Positions 63,937 through 64,000 of a DNA stretch of 64,000 bases are shown piece by piece; positions within the stretch are counted from its first letter, which is position 1, and the number at the start of each line of letters is the position of its first letter. This DNA comes from an uncultured Oscillospiraceae bacterium. GTDB lineage: Bacteria; Bacillota; Clostridia; Oscillospirales; Oscillospiraceae. The position numbers and the translations under genes are program-made. Under the pieces are notes generated by a model. The model worked only from the letters and a program-made list of their open reading frames with translations. It was not told the DNA's origin and did not search any database. The stretch spans positions 67,560-131,559 of the forward strand of contig CAKUIM010000002.1 in NCBI GenBank assembly GCA_934660965.1, given 5' to 3'.

Positions 63937-64000
63937 GTTAAAGATATTGGTATCATTCAATCAATTTTGCCGATAAAGCGGTAGAAGATTTCTACCTCCT
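63937..64000. other. AT-rich right-end segment of unknown origin
   Basis: About 64 bases with clearly lower GC than the rest of the window and no similarity to the expected HTH-coding sequence. It contains GGTAGAAATCTTCTACC-type self-complementarity at its outer edge. It may be the end of an inserted element or a joined sequence; too short to name. Confidence 0.45.

Noticed and set aside
63937..64000. Group II intron 3' end at the right edge
   Set aside because: The minus-strand segment ends in a suggestive ACTAT, but no domain V motif is visible in the bases available.

Overview
The window is a GC-rich chromosomal segment that fits a Clostridia-class Firmicute, most likely of the Oscillospirales (Oscillospiraceae-like gut anaerobes); the genus cannot be fixed from sequence alone. 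The reasons are a ribosomal-protein L27 with the Prp-cleaved N-terminal extension next to prp, a T-box leader, a Firmicutes-type LexA box, ThiT under a TPP riboswitch, EFR1-type ferredoxin-flavodoxin, SLH-anchored surface proteins, DUF3793 with flavodoxin, an arginine deiminase operon and split transketolase. No phage, integrase, complete insertion sequence, CRISPR array or rRNA was seen.

Layout. 1-2369: ribosomal and GTPase block rplU-prp-rpmA-obgE. 2443-8018: a surface and signalling module made of a secreted carbohydrate-binding (DUF4353/Cthe_2159-like) lipoprotein, divergent from a VTC-domain polyphosphate-polymerase-like protein, a DUF4956 membrane protein and an OmpR-type two-component system. 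Matched direct-repeat promoters lie between the divergent genes. 8160-22008 (minus strand): a catabolic island with two acetyl-CoA hydrolase/transferase-family CoA transferases, an SDR, a thiolase, two beta-keto acid cleavage enzymes (BKACE), a complete branched-chain-amino-acid-type ABC importer, a lambda-crystallin/carnitine-dehydrogenase-like dehydrogenase and a ketopantoate-reductase-like enzyme. It is headed by two sigma-54 promoters with paired upstream dyads and a divergently encoded PAS-sigma-54 activator (22463-23872). A reasonable model is import of a beta-hydroxy acid, oxidation to a beta-keto acid, acetyl-CoA-dependent cleavage to acetoacetate plus an acyl-CoA, and thiolysis to acetyl-CoA. 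The substrate is unknown.

24028-31930: a CofE-like ligase family protein, LTA-synthase-like sulfatase, split transketolase, three tRNAs (Met/CAT, Glu, Val), EFR1 protein, thioredoxin and thioredoxin reductase. 32060-34836 (minus): a T-box leader followed by an acyltransferase-3 gene and glyS. 35016-45318: alpha/beta hydrolase, asnS, an iron-type DUF3793-flavodoxin pair, a second two-component system, DUF1846 and nadE, with a 112-bp duplication of the nadE 3' end. 45631-51423: paired short chromate transporters and the arcA-arcB-arcC-YfcC arginine deiminase operon. 51617-57896: two SLH-domain exported proteins (one a 5'-nucleotidase) around a ZIP metal transporter. 58091-62906: prfB, TPP riboswitch-thiT, a DtxR-type regulator, a GH25 lysozyme lipoprotein and a LexA-box dinB. 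63005-64000: a TPR protein that has lost its HTH start at an abrupt AT-rich junction.

Regulatory threads. The 16-bp palindrome GTTAGC-N4-GCTAAC occurs twice before DUF3793-flavodoxin and once before the ZIP transporter, and a DtxR regulator is encoded in the same window. Two places carry 11-bp-period direct repeats typical of OmpR/PhoB-type response regulators. Sigma-54, T-box, TPP and LexA control elements are each readable directly. All distances, motifs and hairpins were read by eye; no alignments, database searches or folding programs were run.
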